Counted from the stretch's first letter, positions 11,878 through 23,109 are shown. The stretch: 64,000 bases of DNA from Plantago major (GCA_026545765.1 CM048844.1:25676237-25740236), one strand, 5' to 3'. Made by a program: numbers and translations. Notes: generated by a model not told the origin, from the sequence alone.

Positions 11878-12107
11878 CGAAAAACAAGAAAGGAGGATAA
11901 AAAGTAAGAAAATCGGATTTACCACACCACCTATATATAGTGACATTAAATCACTGCGATCATGCCACGTGTCCTCCATCCAACGACCCGGAAGATTAAG
12001 GGACACAGTAATAATTCGCCTTAAAACGTCATCACAGTTCGGCTTTTCACGACGGACTTCTACTACTCAAGTTCCCACCTTGGCATTTTTTTACCAAGCC
12101 CGGAACT

Positions 12108-12120
12108 TGGGGGGACTGGT
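12108..12120 (+). other. Internal polypurine-tract-like motif
   Basis: ACTTGGGGGGACTGGTATACTG near 12106-12125 resembles the true PPT/LTR junction ACTGGGGGGACTTATGATATGG at 12658-12678. It may be a relic of an older 3' end or a second plus-strand primer. The surrounding 11942-12657 holds no convincing gene. Confidence 0.4.
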
Positions 12121-12658
12121 ATACTGTAACCAAACGAATAATGCCGGTCTATCCCTGAAAATCGAGCCAAAGAATTTTGAAAGACGGACAATCTGCGACG
12201 AGTCCACCTCTATCACCATCACCATTTTCGAGATTAACAAGCATGGAAATGACGGACCAACCAACACTCAAGAAGAGAGGCCCGTCAAACCAACCCATGA
12301 CCAAGAGAGGCCTTAGAAAGACAAAACAAAAGATCACGGTTCATATGCATCAGAAGATAAGAAAAAGGACCGTGAGCAAAATATTGTCACGGACCATTTT
12401 CGGACGGAAAGGAGACAAGAAACAAAAACTGAGCCAGATTTTGAGCTAAGGGAGTATTTATAAAAAGAAAGGTCCAATCAAATCTTGTCACATCAGCCTG
12501 ATGACACCAACATATTGGGCCTGGGTTTGGGCCGTCCTTTGGGCCTCTCATTTGCGACAAATACTGCGAGCCCAGAAGCTGGCCACCGGGAAAAACTCCA
12601 GTCTCGACGGTCTAATTCAAAGAATTTCACAAATATCTTTACTAAGATACTTGGAAAC

Positions 12659-12670
12659 TGGGGGGACTTA
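12659..12670 (+). other. Polypurine tract before the 3' LTR
   Basis: The G-run ending in GGGGGGACTTA directly precedes the LTR start TGATATGG at 12671. This is the expected plus-strand primer site of the gypsy element. Confidence 0.75.
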
Positions 12671-13488
12671 TGATATGGACATAAAAGTCCCTCCAACGAA
12701 TTAGACCTTTCTACCACCATCCAAGAACTTGAGAAACGCTTTTAGCCACAATCAGAGATGTTGAGTCCGCCACCCAGAAGAAAAGCCCGACACAAGACAA
12801 ACATAAAGTCCGGCACCAATAAAGAGTTCTAGAACAAGAAAACCTCGCTATAAGTCCTAAAGAAAAGTACCCAAAAAGCCCGGCATTAAGGTCTTAACAG
12901 ACTTTGGCCACTACAAAAGGTCCGCCTGCAGGAAATCCGCCATTACTAACGTGAGATAAACGCGCCACCTACCTCCGAGACCACGTGGCGCGCTGTCGCC
13001 AAGCCGACAAGATCCGGGAATTGACGACTGTCCCCAAGCTTCCTCTATAAATAGCCGCATTTACTCCTCATTAAGGTGCAACCACCACTCAAAATCTACT
13101 CTCTAACTTTGGTCCGAGATAACTCGATTAGCCCGTCCACAAGTTGAGTCTTAGTTCAAGCGCCAAGGCAGCCGCCCAAAAGTCTAACCCTTCCTTTTGT
13201 GCCCGGAGAAGTCCGAACGAACTTTAAGCCCTACCCAGGAGCGGACCATCATTGGCAGGCTGAGAAGTGCCTTATCGGGTTCATAGCACTCGGATCAAGT
13301 GGCCGGACTCTAGATCTAGCTCAAGGACCAGGTTGCTCTTGCGGAACCCAACTTTGCGGACCCGGTTGCGGACCTAACTACTAAGCTCTTGCGGACCCTT
13401 GAACTAAAGCGATCCAAACCACACGACGACCTTGGACTTTTACGCTCTTGACCCAGAAATTTGACTTAACCGGATTTACACCACATCA
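12671..13488 (+). repeat. 3' LTR of the gypsy element (818 bp)
   Basis: Starts TGATATGG and ends ACACCACATCA, keeping the TG...CA form. From 12872 onward it matches bases 1-580. A TATA box CTATAAATAG lies near 13046-13055, matching 158-167. The two LTRs differ by scattered substitutions and small indels. Confidence 0.92.
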
Positions 13489-13703
13489 GAGGGGATAGAC
13501 GTAGAAGTGAAACAAGAGGAAAACGTCACTAGATCATAATACAAGGTTCGTGCCCATTTTAAAGTCATAATGTTAACTAATTTTAACTTTCCCGGGTTGT
13601 AAAATTTTTCTATAGTGCATGATGACTCTCAACCTGACAGATCCCTTTGGTGCAGTGGTAAGAAATCTCAACCCAATCCGTCTATTTTGTTACTCGGTTA
13701 AGG
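13489..13703. other. Flanking DNA right of the gypsy element
   Basis: Short AT-rich unique DNA between the gypsy 3' LTR and the hAT element; no gene or repeat seen. Confidence 0.5.
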
Positions 13704-13711
13704 CTATATTC

Positions 13712-14543
13712 CAGGGGCGAACGCAGAAATTTATTTGAGGGGTAGCACAATATTATTTTAAAATTTTATTAATAAAATAATTTAATTTAATTTAATAAAA
13801 AAATATTTATTATGAAACTTGCGTTGTAGTGTCTTGCTTTTTTTTTTACCTAAATGAGTATATGTTACTCTGCATCTCTAGCTTTCAATTTTATTATTTT
13901 ATTTTTTTCTTAATTAGTTTTTTTTTACACAAATAAGTTTCTAACTTTCTTTTTTTACTATTAAACAGTTCATTTGAACATAAACTTATCAAAAATAATT
14001 CATAAATGATGATTAAATTATTATATATAAAAGTATAACAATTATACTATAGATTTTCTATTTATTTTTCAATATAAGTTAGAATTAGTTTGTAGTGAAA
14101 CAAACATAACAAGAAATTAACAAAACAAAATGAAAACTTATAAAAGGACGTAGTATCATCTTACATAGTTTATTTTGCGAGAATAATATTAAATTTAAAA
14201 TATAAATAAAATAACTCAACAAAAAGAGAAATGAGTTAAATGATAAGGATTGCTAAAAATAGAAAAATAAAGATATATTGTTGGTAAAAATATGAAATGG
14301 ATGGAGGGAAAAAAAGTTCAAAAAAATGTACATGATAGGGGGATTGATCCCTCAACCTGCAAGTGGAAGGACCTATCACTTGCCTTATGACCAGTTGGCT
14401 ACAAGCAACATATATCATTACTTTTAGCGTAAATATATATTTAGACATTCAAATACATTTTAAATAGGGGTATAATAGTACTTTCACATGAAAAATCGAG
14501 GGGTAGCACATGCTACCCATGCTCCCCTGTGGATTCGCCCCTG
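13712..14543. mobile_element. Non-autonomous hAT transposon (832 bp)
   Basis: The ends are CAGGGGCGAACGCAG and (inverted) CAGGGGCGAATCCACA, a TIR of about 10 perfect bases of the plant hAT type. The flanks carry a perfect 8-bp direct repeat CTATATTC at 13704-13711 and 14544-14551, the target-duplication length expected for hAT. Subterminal GGGGTAGCACA occurs near both ends (13739 and 14500). The interior is AT-rich and codes for nothing recognisable (ORF 14236-14448 is low complexity), so it must be mobilised in trans. Confidence 0.92.
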
Positions 14544-14551
14544 CTATATTC

Positions 14552-14949
14552 TCTTCATCTAAAAAAACCATTAATTTCAGTTCAGATCAGTTCAAATCTG
14601 CTTACTTGTTTTTTATATTACAAATAAGTTCGGTTCATATATACACACACTATTCAGCTATCCCTCAAATATCCTTCAACCCAAAACGCTAGAGCTTACC
14701 TTTTCGAACTTTATTAGTTCCGACCCTTAATTAACTTGACTCAGTCCTCCAGTTCTAAAGAATTGTCAATGGGGTGTAAAAACTATGGTATCCGGAGTTT
14801 TCAATTTTCCTTGCATATCCGTGCCGGACACTCGACAGTTGAATGTGGGTATGGGACACTTCATTTTAGGTCAAAATTGAAAATTTTCCCCTTAAAATAG
14901 TCGTGTCCGACACCCGAATACACACCCATGTCGGGTGCAAGTTGCTTAG
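14552..14949. other. Intergenic DNA before the RING duplication
   Basis: AT-rich DNA with no gene. Two short copies of a 'GTGTCCGACACCCGA / GTGCCGGACACTCGA' inverted theme occur near 14821-14935, which may be a small MITE relic. Confidence 0.4.
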
Positions 14950-15300
14950 ATAGCAAAGTTTGGAATTTAAAAGTAGAAAACAGAAAAGAGGTGATGGTGC
15001 ATGTGTCCTACATTTTAATAAAGCCACTTAGGGAGAGTGAACCCGGCGAGAATGTAGGGTCGGCGCCGGCCTAACCACCCCCTTCAAGATCGGATACCTT
15101 GTCCCAAGCACCCCCTTTTAATTTTTTTAATCTTTTGACTATTTGAGTCTCAATTTTCCAACCCTTTTATATTCTTTTCTTGCTAATCATTCACTCTCAA
15201 ATCATCCAGTGTCAAATCCTTACTTATCATCATGAGTCCACCGAGAGATTTTTTTAAATACCCAAGAAATAGCAACTTGACTTCTTAACCATCACCAACC

Positions 15301-15309
15301 TATATAAAG
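15301..15309 (+). promoter_or_regulatory. TATA box of RING gene copy 1
   Basis: TATATAAAG, 112 bases before the ATG at 15421; the same box precedes copy 2. Confidence 0.6.
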
Positions 15310-15420
15310 GCAAGGCCATTACACCATGTAATCCCTCATCTTACACATCTTTCAATTCCCAAAATCACACATAAAACCTAAATTGGCAAGTATCAGAGGA
15401 AAAGCTAAGAAGCCAAGAAA

Positions 15421-15915
15421 ATGATTTGTCTTTATGCAGAATCTCATATCAGCACTTCAATCTTGATCATGTACACTTTCATATGGAACCCATTTAGCCA
15501 AATAGCTCAATCTGTACTCAAGGTCTTAACTTACCTTTTCAACCCACGCCAAATAATACAAATTGAGCTTTTTCAAGAAACTGCTACTACTACCGGATGT
15601 CAGCTCGATCTTCCAATTTCCCGGTTTCAGGACTTGCATTCTAGCTGCAGAGATGTTGGAGCCATAGACACCATGTCTGAGGATGATGAAAAGGAATTGT
15701 GCTCGGTGTGCTTGATGGATTTTGAGGAGGAGGATTTGGTGAACAAGCTGCCAAGATGCCAGCACGTTTTCACGTGGAATGCATGGAAAAATGGCTAGAT
15801 AAGTGCCAATTCACCTGCCCTTGTGCAGGTCTTTGGTTTCTAGCTCCTACTTCACCAAGCAAAATGTTGGATTCTAGTTTTTGCATTCTGACCCCTGGCC
15901 AAGATTACTAGTTGA
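15421..15915 (+). pseudogene. RING-H2 finger protein, copy 1, frameshifted
   Basis: It opens MICLYAESHISTS like copy 2 and keeps the first half of the RING (CSVCLMDF, then LPRCQH), but the frame closes at 15798 after 125 codons. Compared with copy 2, the T run at 15767-15770 has four rather than five bases, which throws the frame before the second His. A C run at 15818-15820 has three instead of four. As read it lacks the second His and the last three Cys, so it cannot bind both zincs and should not be an active E3. Both lesions are single-base losses in homopolymers, so sequencing error is possible. Downstream similarity extends to the equivalent stop near 15915. Confidence 0.8.
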
Positions 15916-16720
15916 TTCTCTTCTAGATAATTACCATTGTTTTTATAGTATTTGTTAGAGATGTATATATGTATATGGATCTCAATTCTTTTGTTGAGGA
16001 CTGGGACTCAGTATTAGTACCTTTCAAATGGTGAAACAGTATACTATAATTTTTAAAATTTGTGGAACTTTGTCTATTCTTGGCCTTTTTGGTCCACTGA
16101 ATCAGGTTGATCAGTTGCCAGGCTAATTTGAATTTTTTATACTTCTCTACTACTGAATACTGTAAACTACTTTTGGGAACTTAACTACATGATCAAGAAC
16201 TTCAGGAGTGTTTGTTTATTATCTCTACAAAGTTAATAACTTCACCTGCCCATAATGTCATATTATTAGGCTTACTGGTCACCTAGTAATAATAAAGGCA
16301 TAAGCATGTAGGGCATAAATAACAGTCCAAGTTTAATGAAGCAACTTGCCTACACCTACCTCTGAAGTAAAAAAAAAACTAGTACTACTACTTTCTTATA
16401 TTAGTATCTATGCAGGACTACTTCTTTTTTTTTTTTAATCTGCAGGATTCACATAATATATTAGCAACTCAGCTTCGGTTATGAGAAATTCATTTGTGGC
16501 TTTGGCCCTATAATGTGATACAAACATAGGATATCGACAATGCTGCTACATTTTGCTAAACTATATGCCGCAAGGAGAACTAAGCCCGCTACACATAGAG
16601 ACAGCTCTTTTAATCAGCAATACATCATTGAGTTCTTGGTTGAAGTTCTGTAACAACCTAGTACAATGCCAATAAGTAGGGGCTGTTTGTCCAGATCATT
16701 ACAGAAAGTTGGAGAATAAT

Positions 16721-17055
16721 TTTCTCTTTGACTTGTTTCCTTTAAGCTTATGTAAACAACTTCATTTTGTCAACTGATAGAAATGTCCACTTAATGAAAT
16801 ATGCTGGTATTATCATAATTCATCTGGCTGTATCAACAGCATTTTGCAATGTATCAGTGTTATAATACTTTCAGTCTTAAATGTATATTCTGATCATATG
16901 CATATGTTTTATGGTCAAGGGGATATGAGGCTGCCACATGTCCAAGATTATCACAAGAAGATTTCATTAGGCATAAAGTCAATGATCTAATTATCACCTT
17001 AATAATACAAACAAAGTCACTAGCTAGGCACCTTTTTAATGGAGTATAGTTTTCC
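16721..17055. other. Intergenic DNA between the duplicated units
   Basis: AT-rich, no gene or clear repeat seen. Confidence 0.4.
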
Positions 17056-17059
17056 CAAA

Positions 17060-18135
17060 TGCACTAATTTTATATTTATGGGAGAATTACAAATTGGTGT
17101 AAATGTAAAATTTTTCCTACTAATTAATGATGCATAATATCTTTACAATTTAGTGTCTATGTATCCAATTCCGAATATGCCCTCTAACTAAATGCTAAAT
17201 ATAATATATTTAATAATTAAAATTAATCTTCAATCATCTATTAGAATTTGTTCATATTTGATTTCGTAAGATTAACCAAGCACTATCAAAATAAATGATC
17301 GCCTTCATTTACCAGCATTTAATTGCAAGCATCATTTAGCATTATATTACAATCATCATTCAATACGACACATCAAACCAGCATAATTTAGCATTACATT
17401 ACAAGCATCAAATAATACAAGCATCATTCAATATGAAATAAGCATCATATTAGTACTGCAAGCATCATTTAGCATTATATTACGAGCATCATATAATCTG
17501 AGCATCGAATCTGAAACAAGCATCATATTAATCTTGCAAGCATCATTTAGCATTAAATTACAAGCATCAAAGCGAAACAAGCATCATATGAGTTACGGGC
17601 ACCATTGATACATCAAAGTATCAAGCATCATTTTCAATAATTCTGACAAGCATCGGGCATCATATTAAAAAGCATCCAAATTTGAATGAAGAAAAAAATA
17701 ACTCAAAGTAACCCACTAATTGAACACATGCGATAGAATTAAGTTAAGAAGGTACGATGTCAATAAGAAAACATGAACATAAAAAACTGATAATGGAGGA
17801 AGTAGGAAGCTAGAAGGTTGATCATTGTGATTATGATGCTTATATAAATTAGCAGATGCTTGTATCAATTAATAGATGCTTGTTTGTTTCAACTGACGTC
17901 TTGCGTGTGAAAGTGTTGATAATAGCGTGTTTTGAATTAGTGTTTTGATTTAGTTTCCTATAAATGAGGGATTTATTTTATCAATAATGATGTATTTAAT
18001 TTTATATTTACTAAAATTAATAAAATCTCTAATTTGTAGGAAATTTATCACCAATTTGTAGGAAGTTTTTTATACATAACTAAAGTAGAAGAAGTTTTTG
18101 AAAGTTACACTAAATTGTATTTATTCCTATATTTA
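17060..18135. mobile_element. Probable TIR element with internal GCATCAT repeats
   Basis: The left boundary reads ATGGGAGAATTACAAATTGG; the right boundary, inverted, reads ATAGGAATAAATACAATTTA followed by GTGTAAC, an imperfect inverted repeat of about 30 bases. Between them, 17290-17690 is a diverged tandem array of about 24-bp units built on CAAGCATCATTTAGCATTATATTA, and GATGCTTGT inverted copies follow near 17835-17890. It is absent from the other duplicate, consistent with insertion between the units. Superfamily not determined; MULE-like is a guess. Confidence 0.45.
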
Positions 18136-18500
18136 TCAGTCAGTTTTATAGGGCTTCTTTAGCACGCCAAACCGGAATAATAATGAGAACTATGAAAAAA
18201 TATTTTGCGTAAATTGAATAGTGTTTGAGAAATGTATAACAGAATTATAACCGTATGTTATGTGTAAAAACATTTTAGCTGTATAAGGTTGAGAATAAAC
18301 AAAACCTAGAGAGACTCACCAGACAAATGTGCTGAGAGAGTTCAGGTTAGCGCTATACCAAACAGTCAGATAATGTATATGAGGATATCTAATAGTCACT
18401 GTGATGATTATTGTGTGGAGTCTTATACAGTAGTCAAGTTATATATGAAGCATTGTGAATGATGTTCAAGAACTTGCTTGATTTGTAACATTTGGAATTT
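18136..18500. other. Intergenic DNA before duplication unit 2
   Basis: AT-rich; nothing recognised. Confidence 0.4.
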
Positions 18501-18839
18501 AATACAAGAAAATAAGAAAAGAGATGGTGGTGTGTGTGTGTCAATTATTCTAATGATACTAAAACAGACAGGGAGAGTGAAGACTAAAGAATGTAGGGGC
18601 ACACCACCCCTTCAAGATCTGATACCTCGTCCCAAGCACTCCCATTTTTTTAAATCTTTTGACAATTTGAGTGTCAATTTTCCAACCCTTTATAAATTCT
18701 TTCTTGCTAATCATTCACAACATTAAGCCTCCCAAATCATCCAAAGTCAAATCCTTAATTATCATTACAAGTTCATCAAGAGGGTTTTTTGTGGCAAACC
18801 AAGAAATAGCAAATTGACTTCTTAACCAATGCACCCTCC

Positions 18840-18848
18840 TATATAAAG
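18840..18848 (+). promoter_or_regulatory. TATA box of RING gene copy 2
   Basis: TATATAAAG, 103 bases before the ATG at 18951; matches copy 1 at 15301. Confidence 0.6.
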
Positions 18849-18950
18849 CTAAAGGCCAACACCCATTTCCCACCATCTTTACACATCTTTCAATCCCCAG
18901 GTAACACCAAATTTTGCAATTTACAAAGGAAAAGCTAAGAGGCCAAGAAA

Positions 18951-19445
18951 ATGATTTGCCTATATGCAGAATCTCATATTAGCACTTCAACCTTGATCAT
19001 CTACACTTTCATATGGATCCCATTACGCAAAATAGCTCAGTCTATTATCAAGATCTTCACTTACCTTGTCAACCCACATCAAATACCACAAATTGACCTT
19101 TTCCAAGAAACAAGCACTACTAATACATATCAACTTGATCTTCCGGTTTCCCAATTTCAAGACTTGCATTCAAGCTGCAGAAATGTTGGAGAGACGGAGA
19201 CCATAGTTGATCATGACGAAGAGAAGGAAACGTGCTCCGTGTGCTTGATGGATTTTGATAAGGAACATTTGGTGAACAAGCTGCCAAGATGCCGGCACGT
19301 TTTTCATGTGGAATGCATGGAGAAATGGCTGGATAGGTGCCAATTTACCTGCCCCTTGTGCAGATCTTTGGTTTTGCATGCTCCATCTTCACCAAGCAAA
19401 AAATCTAGCTTTTCATTCTGGCCCCTGGCCAAGATTACTAGTTGA
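18951..19445 (+). CDS. RING-H2 finger E3 ubiquitin ligase (RHA2/XERICO-like), copy 2
   Basis: A single-exon gene of 164 codons. A hydrophobic N-terminal stretch (about residues 12-42) may anchor it in a membrane. A complete C-terminal RING-H2 follows, with zinc ligands C95, C98, C114, H116, H119, C122, C134 and C137 (CSVCL ... CRHVFHVECMEKW ... CPLCR), and a short Ser-rich tail. RING-H2 proteins of this size in plants bind an E2 and pass ubiquitin to substrates; several act in stress or hormone responses. The substrate is unknown here. The ATG is the first in the transcript predicted from the TATA box. It is the intact member of a tandem pair, copy 1 at 15421 being frameshifted. Assignment to the RHA2/XERICO group rests on size and the CxHVFHxxCxxKW pattern only. 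Confidence 0.88.
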   Translation: MICLYAESHISTSTLIIYTFIWIPLRKIAQSIIKIFTYLVNPHQIPQIDLFQETSTTNTYQLDLPVSQFQDLHSSCRNVGETETIVDHDEEKETCSVCLMDFDKEHLVNKLPRCRHVFHVECMEKWLDRCQFTCPLCRSLVLHAPSSPSKKSSFSFWPLAKITS

Positions 19446-20540
19446 TTATCATTTTTGTTGTTGTATTTCTTAGAGATGTATATATGTATCTGGATGTTAA
19501 CTCTCTTGTTGAGAATTAGAAGAATCTTTAGACTTTAGGGCTTTTCAAAGGGTGAAACAGCATACAATATTTTTTGTGTATTTTTTTTTCTATGGAACAT
19601 TGTGTATTCATGCACTTTGTGGTCCACCGAATCAGGTTTGTTCAAGATGCCAAGCTAATATGGAGTTTTGATTCTTCTCTTTTGGCAAATAAAATAAGAG
19701 ATCTCTTAATTTATTTTCTAATCAGAATTAAACTTTTATGATAGTAATCACGTTAAACAATGCTGGATGTTGCAACTTGCAATGATAGGTTAAATAGTAG
19801 ATTTATCCCTTACCATGTCAAATGTTAGGTATAAGATCTTGGAAGAGTAAATTTTGAAACTAACTGTATTAATTTCGACTTCCAAGTCAAATTGGATCAA
19901 TCTTCATTGACAGGGATGATTCTTACCCTTAGGTTTCATCTGTTTGTGTCTATTGACTTTCACAATGTCTTGTGAATATATGACAACACGGGCATGATTT
20001 TCAGGTATTTCTGGTCGCTTCCTAACTTCTGATTTCATAGGATAACACTTCTTAATTGATATTATAAGCTACTTTAGAGAACTTCACTATTATATGAGCA
20101 AGAACTTAAGGATTTTTTGTTGATTACATTTCTCCCAAGTAATTAATTTTAGCTACCGATAATTTAGTGCCATTGTGCTTATCAGTTAGCACCTAGTAAT
20201 AATAAAATCATAAGTAGAGCACAGACATTTTAAATTTAATAAAACAAGTTGATTATATATTCACGTTTGTTACATTAAAGACCAGAACTAATATGCAGGA
20301 GTTACATGATAAATTAGCATCTCAGCTTCTCTAAAATCCTATCAGAAATTCATTTGTGGCTCTGGACCTATAACGTGTGCAAACATAAGATATTGACAAT
20401 GCTGCTGCATTTTTCCACAAGGAAAAAACTTAGCATGCTACATAGAACAGCTCTTTAAATCAGCAATACCTCATGGAGTTCTTCATGGTTAAAGCTCTGC
20501 AGCAACTTTTAGTACAGTGTTCTGCGATAAGGAGTTGTTA

Positions 20541-21573
20541 ATCCAGACCGAGCAGTTGAAGAACCTCTTTCTGTGAATTGAATCCTCCAAATAACCTGAG
20601 AGAAAAAATAAAACAGGATTCAGAATAAAGAAACGCGTAAATCTAATTTTAAGACAAAAATGAGCACACTCTCGGGAAGGAAGTGAGAGTGAACCTGAAG
20701 AATATGTCATATTAACATGCTGAGGAGATACGCAGTTTCAACAAAAAAATAATCAGTATCAGTTAGTCACTTAGTTATCTATTAACTGTTCTCTTTTTCA
20801 AACATTCATGCAAATGCAATAATTTGAGTTAAGTCCAATTTTCTCTGCAGTACACATTGTGAACAAAGTAGGACAGACAATTGAATCACAGCAAGTGAAT
20901 CTCAGCAATCATCATCATCATCATCATCACCACACTGATATGTGTATTTTTCGAGAAACAGATTGCTTCAGACCTTTTTGTTCGTTGTTTAATTGTTAAG
21001 ACCTTTTTCGACAGGTTGTTCCCTATAATTATACGGAAAGTGATACGATATACAGATCATTTGTGTTAACATCGGAATTCAGAATAGAGTATACGTTTTC
21101 TATTTTTTGCGATATTGCAATTGCATTTGTAATTTACCATTAACAAACATGTTATTTCCATGGAATTAGTAATACCCCAACTTTAAATCTCATTCCACGC
21201 AAGTTCTGTGTGCAATTGGGAACTGGTTGATAAATTGTATGGCATTGATTGTCATGGATTTTAGAATATCGATTCTCAAGAAGAAGCTTGTTATATTGTA
21301 CTAATGGTGGAATTTTCCTTCTTCTCATGAGGATGTAGGATTGATTCTCATCTATGCAAGAATGGTGTGAATTGTGTTAGTTGGATGAGATATTGAGATA
21401 TACCAACTTCTTAACATCTACAATTAACAAAATTGGTAAACAGAAAAATGCTGACAATATTAAGTAAACTACAACTGGTATGTTCATGTCATAATTTAAA
21501 CACCTCCGTTAACTTAAAATAAGGTTGGGCATCGAAGAAAAATGATATGGCAGTGAAAGACAATATACGAACC
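20541..21573. other. Intergenic DNA between RING copy 2 and the PPR gene
   Basis: AT-rich. A short (ATC)n/CATCATCAT microsatellite lies at about 20908-20932. The 3' UTR of the PPR gene should lie in its right part. No gene seen; the minus ORF at 20489-20710 has no supporting features. Confidence 0.45.
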
Positions 21574-23008
21574 TTAACGTAATCCAAATATTTCCTCCGG
21601 AGGATCAAACACATGCTGATCAGGAAAGATTTCCTCAAAATCTTGTTTGACCCTGTTTCTCAACAGGGGATGTGGCAGAAGTCCTTTGAGTAATATTCTG
21701 AATGGCGATTGATCCGGTGGATCAGGAGAATTTTTCATGTCCTCGTAAATGTTCATGGCATCCGAAGGGGAACCAGAATGTAAGAAACCACGTATAACTT
21801 CAGTGTAAGTTTGAGAATCAGGAAACAAATTTTCCTTTCTCATGGTTTCCCATAACTCCATTACCTCATCCATCTTCTCACGCCTAGCCAATGAGACAAT
21901 CAGATCCTTGTACATGAAAACATCAGGTTTATACCAGTCTTGTATCTGAATTATCCTAAAAATCTGAAGACGTAATCAGTAGAACATTAGTTGATTGGTT
22001 GCTGTAATTCGAAGAGCTAACACAAAATAAAACCAGAAAATCAAAGACAGCAAATAATGAAAACTACACAAAAAAAAAACTGATCACGTGATACAGATAA
22101 ACCAATTAATCACATGTACTACCAAGTTACCAACCTAGTTGCCAATACGGAAAGGAAAAGACTCCATCAAGATCAAGACATCATAACCTTGCAATATCGT
22201 CAAATGTAATGACTAATGAAGCACAATTTAAAGTAAAGCGCACATCTTCAACTGAGTCCACCTTACATTTTGAATTCCCATATCACTCTTCAACATGATT
22301 TCAACAACAATCATCGAAAGGGTAACACAACAGTACTGCATCTGATAAATAATTTAAAAGGTGCAATCTTTAATCTTTGTTGAAATCCTCGACTCCACCA
22401 AGAGCTTGCATTTCCTTACCTGGTCCTAAACCGAAATCATGTTCCTCTATCTAACATCACTTATGAATAACTTTATGTAGCAGACCTGCAGCCAATCAAT
22501 AATCTCAAGGCAGTACACACTACACATATCCAAAATCATCAACCAACATTATCCAAATCGAACAATCTCAATTCACACACAGAAAATTGAAATGTTCAAC
22601 ACACACGAGGAGAAAAGGAACGACCTTGACAGCAAGAGTAACCTCCCCTTGTCTTTCGAGCTCGGTAAGAACCGCAATCATATCCATCTTGAGAAGCCTC
22701 ATGACATGGGTTTTGACAAACTTATTGAGCTTCTCTTCGTCGTTTTTGAATCGCTTGAGACCCTGAATAACGAAAAGGGCTTCTTTGCCGATGAGTTTCT
22801 TGCCTCTCCATAAGGTACCTCTCGGCCTTCCGCCTTGATAGGATCGAATTAAGACGGAAATAGGAGGGAATGTGGTGGTGTTGATTGGAGATGGAGGAGA
22901 AAGAAGCTGAGTGGTAGAGTGGATGATGGAATTTGAAGAAAAGAAAAGGTGTTTGGTGAAGAGGGAGGTGGATGCAAAAAGGGCTTTTCTTGATCTTGCG
23001 AATTGCAT
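21574..23008 (-). CDS. THA8-like pentatricopeptide repeat (PPR) protein, organellar
   Basis: Two exons, 23008-22625 and 21963-21574, are joined by a phase-0 GT-AG intron (donor AAG|GTCG, acceptor TTCAG|ATTTTT) into 257 codons. A Ser/Thr/Arg-rich N-terminus (about 1-55) looks like a plastid or mitochondrial targeting peptide. Next comes RPRGTLWRGKKLIGKEALFV (61-80), a signature of the THA8/THA8L family. The C-terminal half has a few PPR helices (DVFMYKDLIVSLAR, FPDSQTYTEVIRGFL) and ends FDPPEEIFGLR. THA8 proteins are short PPR proteins with few repeats that bind organellar RNA; Arabidopsis THA8 is needed for splicing of chloroplast introns. Whether this is THA8 or a THA8L paralogue cannot be told here. 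The unspliced frame past 22625 runs into intron. The intron (22624-21964) holds nothing else. Confidence 0.9.
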
Positions 23009-23109
23009 TTTACAAAGCCGTCCTGTGGTGGTTGTGATCGGAGGTGGAGAACAGAGACGACTGAGCTTTGGGAGAAAGGGTTTAAGGGGTTTTCCAGTCT
23101 GATGAGGTT

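Larger units (their letters stand above)
1..13488 (+). mobile_element. Ty3-gypsy (Tat-type) LTR retrotransposon, degenerate, 5' end cut by window
   Basis: Two direct repeats (1-580 and 12671-13488) flank an interior of about 12 kb. In order it holds a leader, gag (about 1020-2660), aspartic protease (around 3060-3120), reverse transcriptase with YVDDM near 4345-4365, RNase H, a second RNase H-like segment beginning near 5360, integrase (about 5990-6835), a long 3' region carrying antisense ORFs, and a G-rich polypurine tract before the 3' LTR. This order, the doubled RNase H and the antisense coding 3' region are hallmarks of the plant Tat lineage (Grande, RIRE2 and relatives). Pol is broken by stops and frameshifts, so this copy is not autonomous. 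The left flank is outside the window, so the target duplication cannot be checked. Right flanking DNA starts GAGGGGATAG at 13489. Confidence 0.93.
14960..16720 (+). repeat. Tandem duplication unit 1 (RING gene copy 1 and flanks)
   Basis: Homologous to 18510-20540. Shared landmarks include the upstream CCCTTCAAGATC..GATACC stretch (15081 and 18619), the promoter, the coding region and downstream blocks such as AAATTCATTTGTGGC (16487 and 20347) and CAATGCTGCT (16538 and 20397). Copies start about 3.5 kb apart. Indels are frequent outside the gene, so the duplication is not recent. Confidence 0.8.
18510..20540 (+). repeat. Tandem duplication unit 2 (RING gene copy 2 and flanks)
   Basis: Counterpart of 14960-16720. 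It is somewhat longer because of insertions between 19500 and 20330. It carries the intact RING gene. Confidence 0.78.

Noticed and set aside
14335-14410. Segment GGGGGATTGATCCCTC...GACCAGTTGGCTAC resembling part of a tRNA or SINE promoter
   Set aside because: A and B boxes do not fit the consensus and no cloverleaf can be drawn; it is internal hAT sequence.
17290-17690. Possible CRISPR-like array of short repeats
   Set aside because: Repeats are diverged, have no constant spacers, and the genome is a plant; it is a minisatellite.
20489-20710. 73-codon minus ORF near RING copy 2
   Set aside because: No homologue recognised, no promoter or splice signals, partly within duplicated flanking DNA.
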